This document shows, piece by piece, positions 16,606 to 25,189 of a DNA stretch of 64,000 nucleotides. This stretch comes from Aeromonas rivipollensis (GTDB lineage: Bacteria; Pseudomonadota; Gammaproteobacteria; Enterobacterales; Aeromonadaceae), in NCBI RefSeq assembly GCF_010974825.1, contig NZ_JAAILA010000031.1, positions 124,001-188,000 on the forward strand, given 5' to 3'. Position numbers and translations under genes: made by a program. The notes under the pieces are model-generated. The model saw only the letters and a program-made list of their open reading frames with translations. It was not told the DNA's origin and searched no databases. The stretch's first letter is position 1; every line of letters starts with the position of its first letter.

Positions 16606-18126
16606 TCAGAGTCGTTCCAGGTGAAGCAGATGGTGCTCCGCCGTCGCCAGGATTGCCTGTTGCCGGGAGGTTGGCTGACCATCCCAGTTGGCATAGGGCA
16701 GGGCGAGGCGAGGGTGGCTGCCGAGCCTCTCCCGATGGCGCCATAAAAAGTGCCAGTAGAGGCTGTTGAACGGGCAACTGTCCGGCCCGCGGCGCTCCTT
16801 CACCTCGTAGTGGCACCCCTTGCAGTAGTGGCCCATCCGCTCCAGGTAGGTGCCGCTGCTGGCGTAGGGCTTGCTGCCCATCAGACCGCCATCGGCAAAC
16901 TGGCTCATGCCGCGGGTGTTGGGCAGCTCCACCCACTCGATGGCATCCACATAGATGCCGAGATACCAGGCATCCACCTCATCCGGATGGATCCCCGCCA
17001 GCAGGGCAAAGTTGCCGGTCACCATCAGCCGCTGGATATGGTGGGCATAGGCGTGATCAAGGGACTGCTGGATCGCGTGGCGCACGCAGGCCATCCGGGT
17101 CTGCCCGCTCCAGAAGAAACCGGGCAGGGGGCGCTCGGCCCCCAGGGCATTGACGCGACCATAGTCCGGCATCTTTTCCCAGTAGAGGGCGCGGACAAAC
17201 TCGCGCCAGCCGAGGATCTGGCGAATGAAGCCCTCCACCTGTGCCAGGGTGATGGTGGCCTGATTGGCCTGCCAGTGGGATTGCGCGGCGCGGATCACCT
17301 CGAGGGGATGGAGCATCTTGCTGTTCATCGAAAACGACAGGCGGCTGTGGAACAGGCTCCAGCCCCGTTCGCTCAGGGCGTCCTGATAGCGGCCGAAGTG
17401 GGGCAGGCAGTGTGCAAGGAAGTGTTCAAGCAGCGCGCGGCTCTGGCGCCGGGAGACGGGCCAGGGCAGGGCGCTGGCATCCGCAGTGCCAATGGTGGCG
17501 ACGCCGTGGCGGGTCAGCATGGCATCGATGTCGCTCACCTCGTTGGCAAAGGTGAGGGTTGCCGGTATGGGCTGGCGCTCCGGCAGTCTGGCGCGGTTCT
17601 CGCTGTCAAAGTTCCAGCGCCCGCCAAGGGGCTGGTCGCGCTCATCGAGCAGCACCTTGTACTGCTTTCGCAGGGCACGGTAGAAGAACTCCATCCGGCT
17701 GTGGGGGTAGCGTCGCCAGCCATCCCGGGGGGTGAGAAAATGCTCGCTGTCCACTTCGCGGGCCGGGATGGCAAGACCTGCGGCCCACTGGGTAAGCTGG
17801 CTGGCAAGGCGCCACTCGTCCGGGCTCTGCCAGGCAAAGCGCTCGGCTTGATGGTGGGCGATCTGGGCCGCCAGCAAGCTCGGCAAATCGGGCCAGGGGG
17901 CGCTCTCGTCCAGGGTCAGGTAACAGACCCGGTGACCCGCCTTGGTGAGGGCGGCGGCGAAGGCACGCATGGCGGCAAAGAAGGCCAGCACCTTCTGGCG
18001 ATGGTGGCGGCAGTAGTCCGTCTCCTGGCGCAGCTCCGCCATCAGGTAGCAGACGGCGGGATCCGGTGTGCGAAACCAGCTGTGACCGGCGTTCAGTTGA
18101 TCCCCGAGGATGAGGCGCAGCTCCAT
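16606..18126 (-). CDS. FeS-type cryptochrome/photolyase (PhrB, (6-4) family)
   Basis: This 506-aa flavoprotein of the FeS-BCP/CryPro group repairs UV (6-4) photoproducts with light in characterised members. It opens [18 protein letters not shown], the typical N-terminus of this group, and contains the antenna domain followed by a helical FAD domain. Four cysteines fit the 4Fe-4S cluster: one in ACVRHAIQQS, a CKGC pair, and one in DSCPFNSLYW. The frame is open to 18282, but the ATG at 18124-18126 is the family start and overlaps the stop of the upstream DUF2256 gene (TGATG). That overlap implies translational coupling. Confidence 0.92.
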   Translation of the reverse strand: MELRLILGDQLNAGHSWFRTPDPAVCYLMAELRQETDYCRHHRQKVLAFFAAMRAFAAALTKAGHRVCYLTLDESAPWPDLPSLLAAQIAHHQAERFAWQSPDEWRLASQLTQWAAGLAIPAREVDSEHFLTPRDGWRRYPHSRMEFFYRALRKQYKVLLDERDQPLGGRWNFDSENRARLPERQPIPATLTFANEVSDIDAMLTRHGVATIGTADASALPWPVSRRQSRALLEHFLAHCLPHFGRYQDALSERGWSLFHSRLSFSMNSKMLHPLEVIRAAQSHWQANQATITLAQVEGFIRQILGWREFVRALYWEKMPDYGRVNALGAERPLPGFFWSGQTRMACVRHAIQQSLDHAYAHHIQRLMVTGNFALLAGIHPDEVDAWYLGIYVDAIEWVELPNTRGMSQFADGGLMGSKPYASSGTYLERMGHYCKGCHYEVKERRGPDSCPFNSLYWHFLWRHRERLGSHPRLALPYANWDGQPTSRQQAILATAEHHLLHLERL

Positions 18127-18266
18127 CAGGCGTGCTCCTTCTGACGGCGGCAGCGTTCGCTGCAGTAGCGCACCTCCTGCCAGCAGCGGGCCCACTTGCG
18201 CCGCCAGGTGAAGGGACGCTGGCAGACGGGGCAGACTTTCTCGGGTAGATGAGGTTTGAGGTGCAT
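18126..18266 (-). CDS. DUF2256 small zinc-finger-like protein
   Basis: This 46-aa basic protein, too short for most gene callers, starts [15 protein letters not shown] and ends CRRQKEHA. It has four cysteines arranged CxxC...CxxxC (VCPVCQ and YCSERC) with an internal RRKWARCW stretch, the pattern of the DUF2256 family. That family is very often found next to FeS photolyase genes, although its function is unknown. GAGGCGG precedes the ATG, and its TGA overlaps the photolyase ATG by one base. The operon order DUF2256-photolyase suggests a role in cluster or DNA handling for the photolyase; that is inference. Confidence 0.85.
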   Translation of the reverse strand: MHLKPHLPEKVCPVCQRPFTWRRKWARCWQEVRYCSERCRRQKEHA

Positions 18267-18384
18267 GTTCCGCCTCGTTCACTGGGTTGACCGAACTCTG
18301 CCTGCATAACGAAGCGCAACCAGGATGGGATCACAGTGGGACGGGAAAGAGGTCGTTCCGGCTTGCGAGGAGAGAGGTGCAATG

Positions 18385-18420
18385 AGAAGGCCCCCGCACC
18401 TGTCGGTGCGGGGGCCTTCT
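18385..18420. terminator. Strong hairpin downstream of pbpG
   Basis: A perfect 16-bp stem AGAAGGCCCCCGCACC / GGTGCGGGGGCCTTCT has a four-base loop. It stands just after the pbpG stop (- strand), between pbpG and the DUF2256 promoter region. The T-tract is poor. Confidence 0.75.
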
Positions 18421-18427
18421 GTGACCG

Positions 18428-19348
18428 TTACTGGTTGCTGAACAGCTTGGTGCGGGGCGTGGACTGGGCGGTCAGGGTCATGCGGCCCGAGGTTTCCAGC
18501 CAGGTTCTGATCTTCTTGGCGTCGGCCACCCGCTCATCCGTGGTATTGGCGTGAAGCAGCACCATGACCACGGGTTCATTGTTGACCCGGGTGTCCATCA
18601 CCAGGCAGCGACCCGCTTCGCGGATGTAGCCGGTCTTGGAGACCATGATGGGCCAGCTTCCTTCCCGCACCAGGCGGTTGGAGTTGTGGTACTGCATCTG
18701 GCGTTTGCCGTTGCGCACCAGCCTGTGCTCTGTGGTGGAGTATTGGCGGATCAGCGGGTAGCTGGAGGCGCTGGCCACCAGCTTGGCGAGATCGTGGGCG
18801 CTGGAGACGTTGCGCGGGTTGAGCCCTGTGCTGTCGGCGAAATGGGTGCTCCACATGCCGAGCATGCGGGCCTTGGCGTTCATCGCCTCGATAAAGGCGC
18901 GGCGGCCGCCGGGGTAGTGTCTCGCCAGGGCCGAGGCGGCCCGGTTTTCCGACGACATCAGGGCGATGTGCAACATGTCGGCGCGGCTGAGGCGGGAGCC
19001 TATGGCCAGGCGGGAACCTGTGCCCTTGATCCTGTCCACATCGTCCATGGTGACGGTGAGCATCTCGTTGAGGCGCTGGTTGCCATCCAGCACCACCAGT
19101 GCCGTCATCAGCTTGGTGATGGAGGCGATTGCCATCACCCGATTGGCGTTGCGTTCAGCCAGGATCTCCCCGGTTCTGGGGTTGGCAACCACGAAGGCAT
19201 CGGATCCCAGGGCGAGATTGGTGCGTGGTGCTATCAGGCTGTTGGTGGAGGAGGAGGTCGCAGAAAACGGGTTGGCATGGGCGCTTTCCATGCTGGCGGG
19301 AAGGAGGAAGGCGCCGAGCAGCAGGGGAAGAAAAGGACGAAGGTTCAT
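18428..19348 (-). CDS. pbpG: D-alanyl-D-alanine endopeptidase PbpG (PBP7)
   Basis: This 306-aa periplasmic low-molecular-mass penicillin-binding protein cleaves D-Ala-meso-DAP cross-links in peptidoglycan. A signal peptide ends near residue 25 (ESAHA-NP). The active-site motifs of the serine DD-peptidase fold are all present: SITK (about residue 76), SSEN (about 132) and SKTG (about 240). Length and order match E. coli PBP7 (310 aa). The gene is single, with its own terminator. Confidence 0.95.
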   Translation of the reverse strand: MNLRPFLPLLLGAFLLPASMESAHANPFSATSSSTNSLIAPRTNLALGSDAFVVANPRTGEILAERNANRVMAIASITKLMTALVVLDGNQRLNEMLTVTMDDVDRIKGTGSRLAIGSRLSRADMLHIALMSSENRAASALARHYPGGRRAFIEAMNAKARMLGMWSTHFADSTGLNPRNVSSAHDLAKLVASASSYPLIRQYSTTEHRLVRNGKRQMQYHNSNRLVREGSWPIMVSKTGYIREAGRCLVMDTRVNNEPVVMVLLHANTTDERVADAKKIRTWLETSGRMTLTAQSTPRTKLFSNQ

Positions 19349-19700
19349 GGTTTGGCTCTACTACGACTGACAGGGACATTTGGCTAAGTTATATGACGGT
19401 AATTGACGCTTCACAACGTCTGACGGCCCGATATTTCCATTTTATGGGATGGCTCACCTTGAAATAACCGATTTCACGGCTATAGCGCCCTCTCACGGGA
19501 TTCATAATGAGCCATTCATGGCGCACACATTGGCCTGGTTCAGCCCGTCATGGGGCGCACTATATGCCCTTTCTGACCAATCATTGCTACTCTTTTTGCG
19601 CCTTCCGGGGCGGCATTGGGCCGAAGGCACCATTAATCCTCTTTGTGTCGGGAAGATAGGCGCCGGCAGGGGCTGCGAGGGGGATGCCAGCCGACCCGGA
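19349..19700. other. Intergenic region between pbpG and Nudix gene
   Basis: This stretch of 352 bp contains the pbpG promoter region. I see no convincing gene; the + strand frame through it is the antisense of the Nudix gene. An imperfect GCCTTC/GAAGGC inverted repeat near 19600-19635 lacks a T-tract in either direction. Confidence 0.4.
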
Positions 19701-20153
19701 TCAGCGCAGCGCCACCCTCATCAGCGGCGAGGGGCGGTGCGCCACAAAATGGTGCCAGACATGGTCATAGAGCGCCTGTTGCCCTGGAAAGCTCACCAGC
19801 GCCTTGGCCTCGGCGAGCGAACACCAGCGGTACTCGGTGTGCTCGTCGTTGAGGGTCACAGCCTGATGGGGCGGGCAATAGACCACGAACACAGGCACCA
19901 TCATCACGGTGTTGGTGGCCGCGTCGTAAAACTGCTCCAGATATTGGCCGTTATAGAGCTCGGTCACTTTGATGCCCGTCTCCTCGCCAAATTCGCGCAC
20001 TATGGTCTGCCAGCCGGTTTCACCCGCCTCGACCGTGCCCGCCACATGGCACCAGAAGCCACCCTTGACCCGGTTCATCAGCAGTATCTTTATCTGGCCA
20101 TCGATGTCCGATAGCGCCACTCCGGAGACGGCGTTGCAGCGAATGGGGATCAT
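19701..20153 (-). CDS. Nudix hydrolase (NudB-like)
   Basis: This 150-aa cytoplasmic pyrophosphohydrolase has a complete Nudix box GTVEAGETGWQTIVREFGEETG (GX5EX7REUXEEXG, about residues 35-57). The length equals that of NudB (dATP/dihydroneopterin triphosphate pyrophosphatase), and its start MIPIRCNAVSGVAL is of the dNTP-pyrophosphatase type, but the substrate is not proven. I chose the ATG at 20151-20153 because AAGGT lies about eight bases upstream; the frame is open further but without a ribosome site. It lies downstream of the nrf operon end in the same direction, with a 91-bp gap. Confidence 0.82.
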   Translation of the reverse strand: MIPIRCNAVSGVALSDIDGQIKILLMNRVKGGFWCHVAGTVEAGETGWQTIVREFGEETGIKVTELYNGQYLEQFYDAATNTVMMVPVFVVYCPPHQAVTLNDEHTEYRWCSLAEAKALVSFPGQQALYDHVWHHFVAHRPSPLMRVALR

Positions 20154-20244
20154 GCCTGTACCTTGTCGTCGTGAAATCACGGTTTGCATTATGGGGTTGT
20201 TCGGCTCCCCTTGCCCCATTTTCTGCGTCCAGCCCTGTCCCCGG

Positions 20245-21450
20245 TTAGCCCCCCATGATGCGGGCGGTCTGAATGGCCTGGATAAGGGCGGCGCGGTTGA
20301 TGCGGGGGCGCTCCTCGTCCAGTAGCTGTTGCCACAGCGCAATAGCCTGGGTGTAGCGGCCGTGCAGGAAGTGATCGGAGGCGAGCAGCATCAGGGCGCT
20401 CACTTCCCCCTTGTCCTGTGCCAAGGAGGCGTCGAGCAGACGTTGCGACTGTGGGGTGAGCCGCTGGCCAGCCTGGTAGTAGAGCACTGTTGCCTGAGCG
20501 GCCTGGGTCGCGGCGCTGGCGCCCCCCTCCTGCAGGGCGAGGCGCTGGTAGGCGAGCAGAGCGTTGTCGTACTCGTCCCGATACAGATACAACTGGCCGA
20601 GCTCGGCCCAGGCTTCGAGATCGGCGGGGTTGCGCTGCAGCCGCTGGTGCAGGGCGCCGAGCGCCTTGTCCTGCAGATCCCGCGGGCTCAACCCTGCCAG
20701 GGGCTCGGGGCGGGACTGATAGGCCTGCCAGGCCTGATAGCGGCCGCTGGCGGCATAACCGGCGGCAACGGTGCCTATCGCCACTATCCCGAGCAGCAGC
20801 AGGGCGCGCGCGTGCTGCCTGCTGCGGCCGGGGGCCTGGGTCAGCCGCTCGCGCAGGGCCAGCTCGGCGACGGGCGTGGCATTGGCATGGTGGGCGGCGG
20901 CCAGCTCCCGATAGAGGGGATCATGGGGGGAGAGACCTGCCTGCTCCCTTGCCATGATGCGCCGGTTCAGCTCGGCCCTGGGATCCTGGGCCAGGTTCCC
21001 TTGCTCCTTATCGCCAATCAGCGGCATGCGAATCTGCTGTTTGCGCTGCAGGCTGGCGCGCAGGCGAGCAAGCGCCAGCAACAAGAGCAGGGCTGGCCCT
21101 CCCCACAGCAGCGCTGTGCTGCCCTTGAAGGGGGGATCGTAGCGCACGAAATCGCCAAAGCGGCTGGTCATGCGGGCGATCACCTGCTCGTCGCTCTGCC
21201 CCTCGTCTACCCAGCGGTAGACCTCGAGGCGCAGATCCCGGGCTATGGGGGAGTTGGACTCCACCAGGTTTTGGTTCTGGCACTGGGGGCAGCGCAGGGC
21301 GCGGGCGAGATCCTGGGCGCGGCTCTGTCGCTCCGGGTGCTGGAATTGATAGGTATCGACCCCGCTGGCAAGGGCCGCCGGGCTCAGCGCCATGACAAGC
21401 ATGATGGCAAGGGCCATCAGCAACGGGTTGATGAGGGGGCGGATCTTCAT
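20245..21450 (-). CDS. Fused NrfF-NrfG (CcmH-like plus TPR) heme lyase subunit
   Basis: This 401-aa protein joins two assembly factors that are separate genes (nrfF, nrfG) in E. coli. The N-terminal part has a signal/anchor and the CcmH/NrfF heme-ligation motif LRCPQCQNQNLVESN (about residues 52-66), then a membrane segment near 108-125. After a linker and a further membrane segment (about 195-215), the C-terminal 180 residues form TPR-like helices (PADLEAWAELGQLYLYRDEYDNAL) as in NrfG/CcmI. It acts in the periplasm, presenting apocytochrome to NrfE for attachment of the special Lys-ligated heme of NrfA. The start overlaps the nrfX stop (ATGA). Confidence 0.88.
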   Translation of the reverse strand: MKIRPLINPLLMALAIMLVMALSPAALASGVDTYQFQHPERQSRAQDLARALRCPQCQNQNLVESNSPIARDLRLEVYRWVDEGQSDEQVIARMTSRFGDFVRYDPPFKGSTALLWGGPALLLLLALARLRASLQRKQQIRMPLIGDKEQGNLAQDPRAELNRRIMAREQAGLSPHDPLYRELAAAHHANATPVAELALRERLTQAPGRSRQHARALLLLGIVAIGTVAAGYAASGRYQAWQAYQSRPEPLAGLSPRDLQDKALGALHQRLQRNPADLEAWAELGQLYLYRDEYDNALLAYQRLALQEGGASAATQAAQATVLYYQAGQRLTPQSQRLLDASLAQDKGEVSALMLLASDHFLHGRYTQAIALWQQLLDEERPRINRAALIQAIQTARIMGG

Positions 21451-22001
21451 GGTTGCCCCTCCGTCTGTGGGGTGGGCAGTGCACGGGCCCTGGCAAGCAG
21501 GGGCGCAAACTGGCGCTGCCAGACCTCCTTGGTGAGCTCGCCTGTGTGGCGGCTGAGCAGGGTGCCATCGGCGGCAAACAGATAGGTCTCCGGCGTACCG
21601 TAGACGCCGAGCTCCAGCGCCAGCTTGCCGTCCGGGTCCGCCAGCACGGCCTGATAGGGATTGCCAACCTGTGCCAGCCAGACACGGGCGGCATCCCCCT
21701 TGTCCCGATAGTTGAGGCCGTAGAGGGGCACTGTCTTGGCCAGCTCGCTGAGCAGAGGATGCTCGGCGCGGCAGCTCGGGCACCAGCTGGCCCAGACGTT
21801 GAGCACAAAGGGCTCACCTTTTAGCTCAGCGGTATCAATAATCCCCCCATCCAGCAGGTTTTCGCTTTGCCAGGTCGGCAGGGTGCGCCCCAGGGTCGCC
21901 TCGTCCTGGCGGTAAGGATCCTTGCCAAGGCCGAGCCAGAGCAGGGCGCCTAGGCCCAGGGTCAGTATCAGGGGGAGGAAGAGACGCAGGCGGGATCTCA
22001 T
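21447..22001 (-). CDS. DsbE/CcmG-like thioredoxin of the nrf operon (NrfX)
   Basis: This 184-aa membrane-anchored periplasmic thioredoxin has one N-terminal membrane helix (about residues 7-25) and the redox motif WASWCPSCRAEHPLL (CPSC about 73-76). In the cytochrome c maturation system such proteins reduce the CxxC heme-binding cysteines of apocytochromes. It sits between nrfE and nrfFG with ATGA overlaps on both sides, so it is dedicated to NrfA/NrfB maturation, as NrfX is in Pasteurellaceae. Confidence 0.9.
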   Translation of the reverse strand: MRSRLRLFLPLILTLGLGALLWLGLGKDPYRQDEATLGRTLPTWQSENLLDGGIIDTAELKGEPFVLNVWASWCPSCRAEHPLLSELAKTVPLYGLNYRDKGDAARVWLAQVGNPYQAVLADPDGKLALELGVYGTPETYLFAADGTLLSRHTGELTKEVWQRQFAPLLARARALPTPQTEGQP

Positions 22002-23956
22002 GGCGCCTCCTTGGGGAGCAAGCCCGCGACTTGATGTGCAGAGGTCTGCGGTTGGGCTGCCAGCAGCGGCTTGCGCCCCAGCAGACGCAGGGCGCCGCCC
22101 GCCATCATCAGTATGCCGCCGAGCCAGATCCAGCGCACTAGCGGCTTATGATGCAGCCGCATGGCATAGGCATCGGGCCCCATCTTCTCGCCGAGCACCA
22201 CGTAGAGATCGCCAAACAGGCCCCCCTGGATGCCGGGTTCGTTCATGTTCATGGTGCGCACGCTGTAGTGGCGCCGCTCCGGGGCCAGCCTGGCCACCTC
22301 CCGGCCATCCTTGTGCACGCTGACAGTGATGCGCTCGGCCGTGTAGTTGGGGCCGATCAGCGGCTCGCTCCCCTCATAGCGAAATTCATGGGCGCCGAGG
22401 CGATAGGGTTTATTGGCGGCGAGCACTGTGCCCCCCTCCTGGCTGTGGTGGCTCACCTGAGCGATGCCGAGGGCGCATACCGCCACCCCGAGGTGGGCCA
22501 GCAGGCTCCCGAGCCGGTTGGCACTCAGGCCATGGATATTGAATGAGAAATTGATCAGCAGGCTCGCGATGAGCCAGAGGCTTATCAGATTGGCGAGGAT
22601 TCCGCTCCAGCCCAGGGTTCCCTGCTCGCGATAAGCGAGGCTGAGCAGGCCGCCCCCCAGCAGGCCTAGCAGGGGCGGCAGCAGTATCTTGAGGCGGGAG
22701 GATGCCATCAGCCCCTGCCAGCGCAGGCGCGGGATCTGGGTCATGAGCGCCATCAGCGCCAGCGCCAGCGGCACGAAAATAGCGTTGAAATAGGGGGCGC
22801 CCACCGAGAGCGACCCCAGATGCAGGGACTGGAACACCATGGGATAGAAGGTGCCGAGCAGCACGCAGGCGCAGGCCACCGACAGCAGCAGTATGGCGGC
22901 GCCCAGCAGCCCCTCCTTTGACCAGAAGCCGAAGTGGGCGTAGGGGGCACGGGTATCGGCCCGCAGGGCATACAGGGTGAGTGCCGTGGTCAATAACAGG
23001 CCGAGCAGCAGCAAGAGGGTGAGGCCGCGATTGGGATCCACCGCGAAGGCGTGCACCGAGGTGAGCACCCCGGAGCGCACCACAAAGGTGCCGAGCAGGC
23101 TCAGCGCGAAGGTGAAGATGGAGAGCAGCAAGACGCCGTGGCCGTAGGCGCCGCGCTTCTCGCAGACCACGAGGGCATGGAGCAGGGCAGTGCCGATCAG
23201 CCAGGGCAGCAGGGAGGCATTTTCCACCGGATCCCAGAACCACCAGCCGCCCCAGCCGAGTTCGTAATAGGCCCACCAGGAGCCGAGTACTATACCGGCG
23301 GTGAGAAACACCCAGGAGCCGAGCGCCCAGGGGCGGCTCCAGTGGGCCAGGGCGCCGTCCAGCCGGCCCGAGTGCAGCGCCGCCATGGCGAAGGCGAAGT
23401 TGACCGCAAAGCCCACATAGCCGAGGTAGAGCAGGGGCGGGTGTATGATAAGGCCGATATCCTGCAGCATGGGGTTGAGATCGCGCCCCTCAAGCGGCCC
23501 CGGGAATTGGCGGTCAAAGGGGCTGGAGAAGATCAGGGTATAGAGGGCGAACAAACCGACGATCAGCCCCATGATGGCCAGCACCCGGGCGCGGATCAGC
23601 GGATCGACCCGTTTCGAACAGAGTGCGACCAGCGCCCCCCAGAGGGCCAGCGCAAAGACGAAGAACAGCATGGAGCCCTCGTGGCCTCCCCACACGGCCG
23701 CCAGCTTGAAGCCCATGGGCAGGGCGCTGTTGGCGTGCTGGGCCACATAGCTGATGGTGAAGTCATCCCGGGCAAAGCAGCTGGCGAGCAGCCCCAGCGC
23801 CGCCCCGAGCAGGGCGGCATTGAGCAGCGCCAGCGGCTTGGCGCAGCGCAGCAGGGTCGGGGAGGCGAGGCGCAAGCCCAGCCAGGGCAGGGTGCCCTGC
23901 AGCAGGGAGAGTGCCGCCGCCAGCAGCAGTGAGAGATAGCCGAACTCCGCCAGCAC
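21998..23956 (-). CDS. nrfE: NrfE, heme lyase of CcmF type
   Basis: This 652-aa polytopic inner-membrane protein of the heme-handling family (CcmF/NrfE) has the tryptophan-rich WWD motif WGGWWFWDPVENASLLPW near residue 230 and about fourteen hydrophobic segments. With NrfF/NrfG it attaches the catalytic heme at the unusual CWSCK site of NrfA. It starts with GTG at 23954-23956, chosen because GGAGG lies just upstream. It is separated from nrfD by a decayed nrfD 3' copy and a terminator-like hairpin, so it may have its own promoter. Confidence 0.93.
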   Translation of the reverse strand: MLAEFGYLSLLLAAALSLLQGTLPWLGLRLASPTLLRCAKPLALLNAALLGAALGLLASCFARDDFTISYVAQHANSALPMGFKLAAVWGGHEGSMLFFVFALALWGALVALCSKRVDPLIRARVLAIMGLIVGLFALYTLIFSSPFDRQFPGPLEGRDLNPMLQDIGLIIHPPLLYLGYVGFAVNFAFAMAALHSGRLDGALAHWSRPWALGSWVFLTAGIVLGSWWAYYELGWGGWWFWDPVENASLLPWLIGTALLHALVVCEKRGAYGHGVLLLSIFTFALSLLGTFVVRSGVLTSVHAFAVDPNRGLTLLLLLGLLLTTALTLYALRADTRAPYAHFGFWSKEGLLGAAILLLSVACACVLLGTFYPMVFQSLHLGSLSVGAPYFNAIFVPLALALMALMTQIPRLRWQGLMASSRLKILLPPLLGLLGGGLLSLAYREQGTLGWSGILANLISLWLIASLLINFSFNIHGLSANRLGSLLAHLGVAVCALGIAQVSHHSQEGGTVLAANKPYRLGAHEFRYEGSEPLIGPNYTAERITVSVHKDGREVARLAPERRHYSVRTMNMNEPGIQGGLFGDLYVVLGEKMGPDAYAMRLHHKPLVRWIWLGGILMMAGGALRLLGRKPLLAAQPQTSAHQVAGLLPKEAP

Positions 23957-24044
23957 ACAACCTCCAGTTTCATTCGTTTATGTTATGCCGCAGCGTCTGC
24001 ACAGCACCGGCGCTGGGGGATAACATCCACACTCTTGGAAACAA

Positions 24045-24080
24045 ACCAGCGCCAGTCCCCCGAGGGTGGCTGGCGCTGGT
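24045..24080 (-). terminator. Intrinsic terminator between nrfD and nrfE
   Basis: On the - strand ACCAGCGCCAG ... CTGGCGCTGGT forms an 11-bp stem closed by further C-G pairs and followed by TTTGTTT. It lies just after the stop of the decayed nrfD copy. It would limit read-through from nrfABCD into nrfEX(FG). Confidence 0.75.
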
Positions 24081-24090
24081 GATCATACTT

Positions 24091-24195
24091 TTAAACAACC
24101 GTCATCTGGCCGGCATACGAGGATGACGCAGCATCAGACAGCAGCATGCCCATCAGGGTCATGCTGCAAGCCGACGTCGTATGGTCGCTTTTGCT
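24091..24195 (-). pseudogene. Remnant of a second nrfD 3' end
   Basis: The - strand reads CSMTLMGMLL...YAGQMTVV-stop, against CSLTLVGILL...YAGQMTVV-stop at the end of the intact nrfD. Resemblance at DNA level continues upstream almost to the intact nrfD stop. The middle has changed (SDAASSS for RYFVL) and there is no start. I read it as a scar of a duplicated or displaced nrfD. Confidence 0.75.
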
Positions 24196-24214
24196 ACAAA
24201 TCATGCATTTCCCC

Positions 24215-25168
24215 TTATACAACCGTCATCTGACCGGCATAGAGCACGAAGTAGCGCAGCAGCAGTATTCCCACCAGGGTCAGGCTGCAGACCAGCACCA
24301 GGTGGCCGTTTCGCTCCCGCAGCGCGGCCGGAGCCAGCAGGGAGAGCAGCTGGGGCAACAGCATGCCGATCCCCACCACCCCGACCCAGAACACCTGAGC
24401 CCAGAAGCCGCTGCCGATGGCGGCCCACATGGCCACCTCCTTCTGACCGCCACCGAAGTAGAGACCGGTAAAGAAGCAGACCAGCAGCAGCACCTCTACC
24501 GCCAACACGGGGCGCTCGAAGCTATGCACAAAGCTCACGCCCGGGCTGTGGTGGTGCTCCTTGAACAGGGTGACCGCCAGCAAGATGGTGGAGGCGATGC
24601 CGGAGCTGATGCCGGAAACCAGGAAGAGCACAGGCAGCACAGGGTTGTTCAAGAGCGGATAGGTCTTCAGCGCCGAGAGCAGAAAGCCGGTGTAGGCCCC
24701 CAGCAGCACCGCCAGCAGCAACAAGAGCGGCGCCAGCAGCCGCTCGACGCGGGCCAACAGGGCGATCAGCCCATCCACAAAGGCGAACTTCTCTTTCAGC
24801 AGGTGACGGCGCAGGGTCTCGATCTCGGCCCGAAACACCACCGCCAGCCAGGCGAACAGCACCGCCATATAGAGCTGGAACAGCATGACCCCCATGGACA
24901 TCACAGAATCGAACTGGTAGTGGAACATCAGCTTCCAGAAGGTCCAGGGGCGGGCCAGGTGGAAGATGAGGATCAAGAGCCCCAGGATCACCGAGAGTGG
25001 CGCCAGCAGGGCGGTCGCCTTGATGATGCCGCTCTCGCTGCCGGCCCCCTTGCGGCGCAATAGCACAGAGAGGCTGGTGGCCCCGGCGGAGATGCCGAGC
25101 AGAAACAGATAGATAGCGATCGGCCAGTCCCAGACAAGGGAAGGGAAGTGAAATGCGTCATGCCACAT
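24215..25168 (-). CDS. nrfD: NrfD, membrane quinol-oxidising subunit
   Basis: This 317-aa inner-membrane protein of the NrfD/PsrC family has about eight hydrophobic helices (for example residues 17-36, 56-75, 92-112 and 145-170) and no cofactor-binding motifs. With NrfC it oxidises menaquinol and sends electrons to the pentaheme NrfB and then NrfA. It starts ATG at 25166-25168 with GGAGGA ahead. It is flanked on both sides by decayed copies of its own ends (24091-24195 and about 25190-25262), which points to past duplication or replacement of this gene. Confidence 0.94.
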   Translation of the reverse strand: MWHDAFHFPSLVWDWPIAIYLFLLGISAGATSLSVLLRRKGAGSESGIIKATALLAPLSVILGLLILIFHLARPWTFWKLMFHYQFDSVMSMGVMLFQLYMAVLFAWLAVVFRAEIETLRRHLLKEKFAFVDGLIALLARVERLLAPLLLLLAVLLGAYTGFLLSALKTYPLLNNPVLPVLFLVSGISSGIASTILLAVTLFKEHHHSPGVSFVHSFERPVLAVEVLLLVCFFTGLYFGGGQKEVAMWAAIGSGFWAQVFWVGVVGIGMLLPQLLSLLAPAALRERNGHLVLVCSLTLVGILLLRYFVLYAGQMTVV

Positions 25169-25189
25169 GGTTCATTCCTCCCTCTGTTA

